Of a stretch of 64,000 nucleotides of DNA, positions 61,226 through 64,000 are shown piece by piece (the first letter of the stretch is position 1; every line of letters starts with the position of its first letter). Both the position numbers and the translations under genes were made by a program. Origin of the DNA: Cacajao melanocephalus (lineage: Eukaryota > Chordata > Mammalia > Primates > Pitheciidae). The stretch is from the NCBI GenBank assembly GCA_963573385.1, contig CAUYLG010075535.1, positions 1-64,000 on the forward strand, read 5' to 3'. The notes beneath the pieces were generated by a model. The model was not told where the DNA came from and ran no database searches. It worked only from the letters and a program-made list of their open reading frames with translations.

Positions 61226-61619
61226 CTAATATCATCAAATAAATACTAGAATTTTGTTTATATCACCAAAAAATTACATCATGTACCCCCTAATAATCCC
61301 ACTACCTGAGGATTTTTCAGAAAACTTTGAGCAGTATGATTTCTTAATGCCATTCCCAGCTCCTATATTCAGTGACTTGTTTACCCTGTTACTTTCAGCC
61401 TCCTACTCTGGTTTGAGATGTCTCAAAATAGCATTCCCATTATTTATGTTTTCATCTATAATTATTTTCTCAACAAGGGTTTTAAAATTCCTATGTAGTT
61501 TTTTTTAAAGAACCTTGAAAAATGCTGCAAAATTCTGCAATGTGTTCTTATAAACAAGGAAAGATGCAAATGTATCAGCAGTAATATGGAAGCAGCATTA
61601 TTTGAACACAGCAGAAAGG
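61226..61619. other. Unassigned stretch
   Basis: No gene or repeat recognised. Confidence 0.4.
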
Positions 61620-61735
61620 AGTGAACATTAATTTCAGTGCTGCCACTTACCATCTGAGTGAATCGTGACAAGGTTTTTGTTGTAGTTGTTTTATTTATTT
61701 GTTTGCCTTCCTAGTCTTCAGTTTCTCACAAGTAT
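61620..61735 (+). mobile_element. MIR SINE fragment
   Basis: 'ttcagtgctgccacttacca', 'tctgagtgaatcgtgacaag' and 'cttcagtttctcac' fit sense MIR, with a (TTG/TTTA) insertion between them. Confidence 0.6.
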
Positions 61736-61984
61736 ATATGAGGAACTGGATCCTGTGACCTCCAGCATTTTTTGAAACCCTTAATTTCTTGGAGTCTAGG
61801 AAAAACTTATCCTAACCAAATTTGTGTTGATATGACTAGCTTTAGGAAAGCATAGCCAGTAACTGATGATGGGTCTGACTGCAAAGAATACTGGCAGAAT
61901 AAGCTAGACCCCCACCTCATAATCCTTAATAAGTCTACCCGTATAATTAAGAGCAATCCTTAATGAGTATATCTGTATGATTAA
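61736..61984. other. Unassigned stretch with short near-repeat
   Basis: 'aatccttaataagtctaccc' + 'gtataattaagag' (61921-61953) recurs as 'aatccttaatgagtatatct' + 'gtatgattaagag' (61955-61987): a diverged 34-bp tandem pair. Confidence 0.6.
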
Positions 61985-61989
61985 GAGTG

Positions 61990-62165
61990 AAGGTGGGTAA
62001 ACCTGACTTCTACCATATAATAGTTATGGAAATTTCAAGTCAGTTTGTCTCTTCGATCACTCATAGAATGGAGAAACAAAACCTACCTTCACAACATTTA
62101 AAGCATTAGATAAAATACAAGTGTAAAGCATTTACAACCATACCCAGAACATTGCAGGGCCCAGT
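61990..62165 (+). mobile_element. MIR SINE fragment
   Basis: 'acctgacttctaccatataa', 'caagtcagtttgtctcttcg', 'atagaatggagaaacaaaac', 'ctaccttcacaacatttaaa' and 'catacccagaacattgcagg' trace sense MIR weakly. Confidence 0.55.
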
Positions 62166-63449
62166 TGATAGTTTCTACTACATACTGATAGGCCCAATGA
62201 CAGAGCAGACAAGAAATACACAGGATGGGAATAGAGTCTTGCCAAAAGGAGAAATTGATCCAAGTTAAACAAAAAGCTATTTATTTCCTCTTTAGATTGT
62301 TCCTGAAATTTGCTAAGACTTGAATCATTGTTCAGAACATATGAACCTCAGAAGTTGTTTTGTGCCAACTCAGATGGTAGATTACAGGAGACTTTTCAAA
62401 AGAAGAGATATACAAATAACCACATTGGTCTTTATTGTCCACGTTGTTCTTCTCTATAAAGTCATAGGAAGTATAATATTATTGATTAGACAAGATAAGA
62501 GCCTGACCTAGCAGAATCAAACAATAACCTTTTATTTATCCACCTGGAAAATGTCCATGGAAAGTATAAAGGAGAGTGTTTTGGGTCAAAGAGTACATTT
62601 GGTTTCACATTAAGAGATCTACAACTTTTCCTGTTTATTTCCTAAATAAAGAGCATGGTTGCTTTTGTACAGTCATGGTCTCAAAGGCAAATCTTTTGTT
62701 TCCGAGGTTGAATGGGCTATTTCTCTACATGTCTGATTACATGCCGTGCACCTCTAAGCATATTGACAATTTCATTATACTGAGTGCAGTAATCCATATC
62801 AACAGCTCATCCCTGTTTTGAATTATAAAATGAAGTGACTTAAAAAGCCAGGTATAAGTAAACTTATCTCCTTCTAGTTCTTCATGGACTGGACTAGGTC
62901 CAAAATTAAGCAACACACAGAGTTGCTTCTTAAATTTAAACACTTCCTAAAATTGTTTTTTCACCAAAATTAGGCCACCTAAAAGACTAAAAGCTCTTTT
63001 TCTTCCTCAAAAAAGAGGGGAAAAAACCACATAATTACATTCTAATTTAAAACTCTAATTGAGCGCTCTTGTATTCGTAAGATGTTCCACTTTCCTTTAG
63101 GGACAATATTCTTATTAGTCACACAAGCTGTCTAATCATTTAAGGGCAAGGCTTCTTGAAACCATATACCTTTGTTGCAAAGCAAATGAGAAAGTGCAGT
63201 GCTGTCTTTTTTCCTCAGTGCATCTCAATTATGTACTTATAAAAGCAACGATCAAATACTCAGGCTGAAAATAGTGATACCTTCTAGACTAGCACAGGTC
63301 TAAAGACAGCTGAGGTTAGTCCTGCCTGTATTTTTAAGACAGTACTCTTTCTGGTCTAAATTTAAAGATTTAAAGATTGGTTAAACAAACAAACAAAAAC
63401 CAAAACCAAAGTGCTCATGAATAAAGGACAAGGAAACTTGGTTAGGGAA
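62166..63449. other. Unassigned stretch
   Basis: No gene recognised in about 1.3 kb. A short (CAAA)n tract lies at 63385-63402. Confidence 0.4.
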
Positions 63450-63630
63450 GCAGAAAAGCAGATGCTTGAAAAGACTGGTTGGATTTGGAATCTGGGAGAC
63501 CCACGTTCAATCTCAGGTGAGTTACCTAAATCTCCCAACCTTGCTATCTATAAAACAGAGGTAATAACAGCATCTCTCAGAAAGGCTGGAGGAAGAATTA
63601 CAGGAGATAATATGTATAAGTGATTTTCAC
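63450..63630 (+). mobile_element. MIR SINE
   Basis: 'ctggttggatttggaatctg', 'ggagacccacgttcaatctc', 'gtgagttacctaaatctccc', 'tataaaacagaggtaataac' follow sense MIR. Confidence 0.72.
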
Positions 63631-63774
63631 TGTTCAAAATAAGCAAGGATGTTCAATATCATCAGCAGCATAATTAGGAAATCGTTTTGCAAGTGTGAAA
63701 TATACTACATTTAATTTTCTCCTGCTCACCCTTTCTCTCCATATGCAAAGGCATACAGGGAAAGGAGAAGAAAA

Positions 63775-63970
63775 CTAGTATTCATACAGAGTGTTGGCCA
63801 TATTCCAGGTACTTTACATAGATTATCTCAACTAGTCATCATGACATCTGCCTGAGGTATGTTCCTTTTAAAGATGAGGAAACTGAGGTTAAGATGAAGA
63901 GACAGAGACAGAAAGAGAGAGAGCCTGAAACCCAAGTCTCCAGTGCCCAGCCCATACTTATTCTACTACA
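63775..63970 (-). mobile_element. MIR SINE, antisense
   Basis: 'atattccaggtactttacat', 'agattatctcaactagtcat', 'tttaaagatgaggaaactga' and 'ccagtgcccagcccatactt' follow antisense MIR. Confidence 0.72.
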
Positions 63971-64000
63971 AAAAGTTTGCATGCACATGTATTAACACAC

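Overview
The window is primate, almost certainly human, nuclear DNA. It carries about fifteen Alu-type insertions (13 dimeric copies from J and S lineages and two single-arm copies), primate L1 3' fragments, MaLR and ERV1 solo LTRs, and an older layer of L2, MIR, L1M and hAT DNA-transposon fossils that mark a placental-mammal genome. Base composition is AT-rich throughout. I found no protein-coding gene, exon set, tRNA, rRNA or convincing processed pseudogene; the open frames present are short and are explained by repeats, simple-sequence tracts or chance. The window is therefore best read as intergenic or deep-intronic sequence. I cannot name the chromosome.

Layout. 0-9 kb: a twin-primed L1 (1-497), an L2 fragment, a MER1-type hAT element with a perfect 8-bp target duplication (2037-2367), an AluJ, a MaLR-like LTR (about 4.1-4.4 kb), an exact 51-bp local duplication (4.72-4.85 kb), an L1 3' end, an L2 3' end and an Alu (8.68-8.97 kb). 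9-21 kb: an Alu with a long GAAA tail, an Alu monomer, a 58-bp tandem duplication (13.86-13.98 kb), MER20, and a nested stack (15.8-18.3 kb) in which an L2 was hit by two Alus and an MST-type LTR, itself hit by a left-arm-only Alu. 21-34 kb: mostly L2 and MIR remnants, an old L1M 3' end, a TTCC/GGAA microsatellite and three Alus. 34-42 kb: a solo ERV1 LTR resembling LTR10 (35.5-36.2 kb) in otherwise unassigned DNA. 42-43 kb: a near-perfect AT-cored palindrome next to an L1 fragment. 43-51 kb: clustered MIRs, two L2 fragments and long unassigned DNA. 51-58 kb: an Alu with a duplicated head, a 35-bp-arm perfect hairpin (52.1 kb), a detached antisense L1M 5' UTR (52.5-54.4 kb), then a long L2 carrying an Alu, two AT/CA microsatellites (one about 650 bp) and a MER33-like hAT element. 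58-64 kb: an L1PA-type 3' fragment (59.1-59.7 kb) and scattered MIRs.

Nothing here forms an operon or pathway. What is biologically notable is structural: (i) the 264-bp palindrome at 42419-42682 (47-bp perfect arms around a 170-bp core with no G on the + strand), apparently built at the target site of an L1 insertion; (ii) the 77-bp perfect hairpin at 52114-52190; (iii) the AT-rich, partly self-complementary 650-bp island at 56.8-57.4 kb. Repeat family names come from recognition of remembered consensus features, not from a database search; family calls are firmer than subfamily calls.
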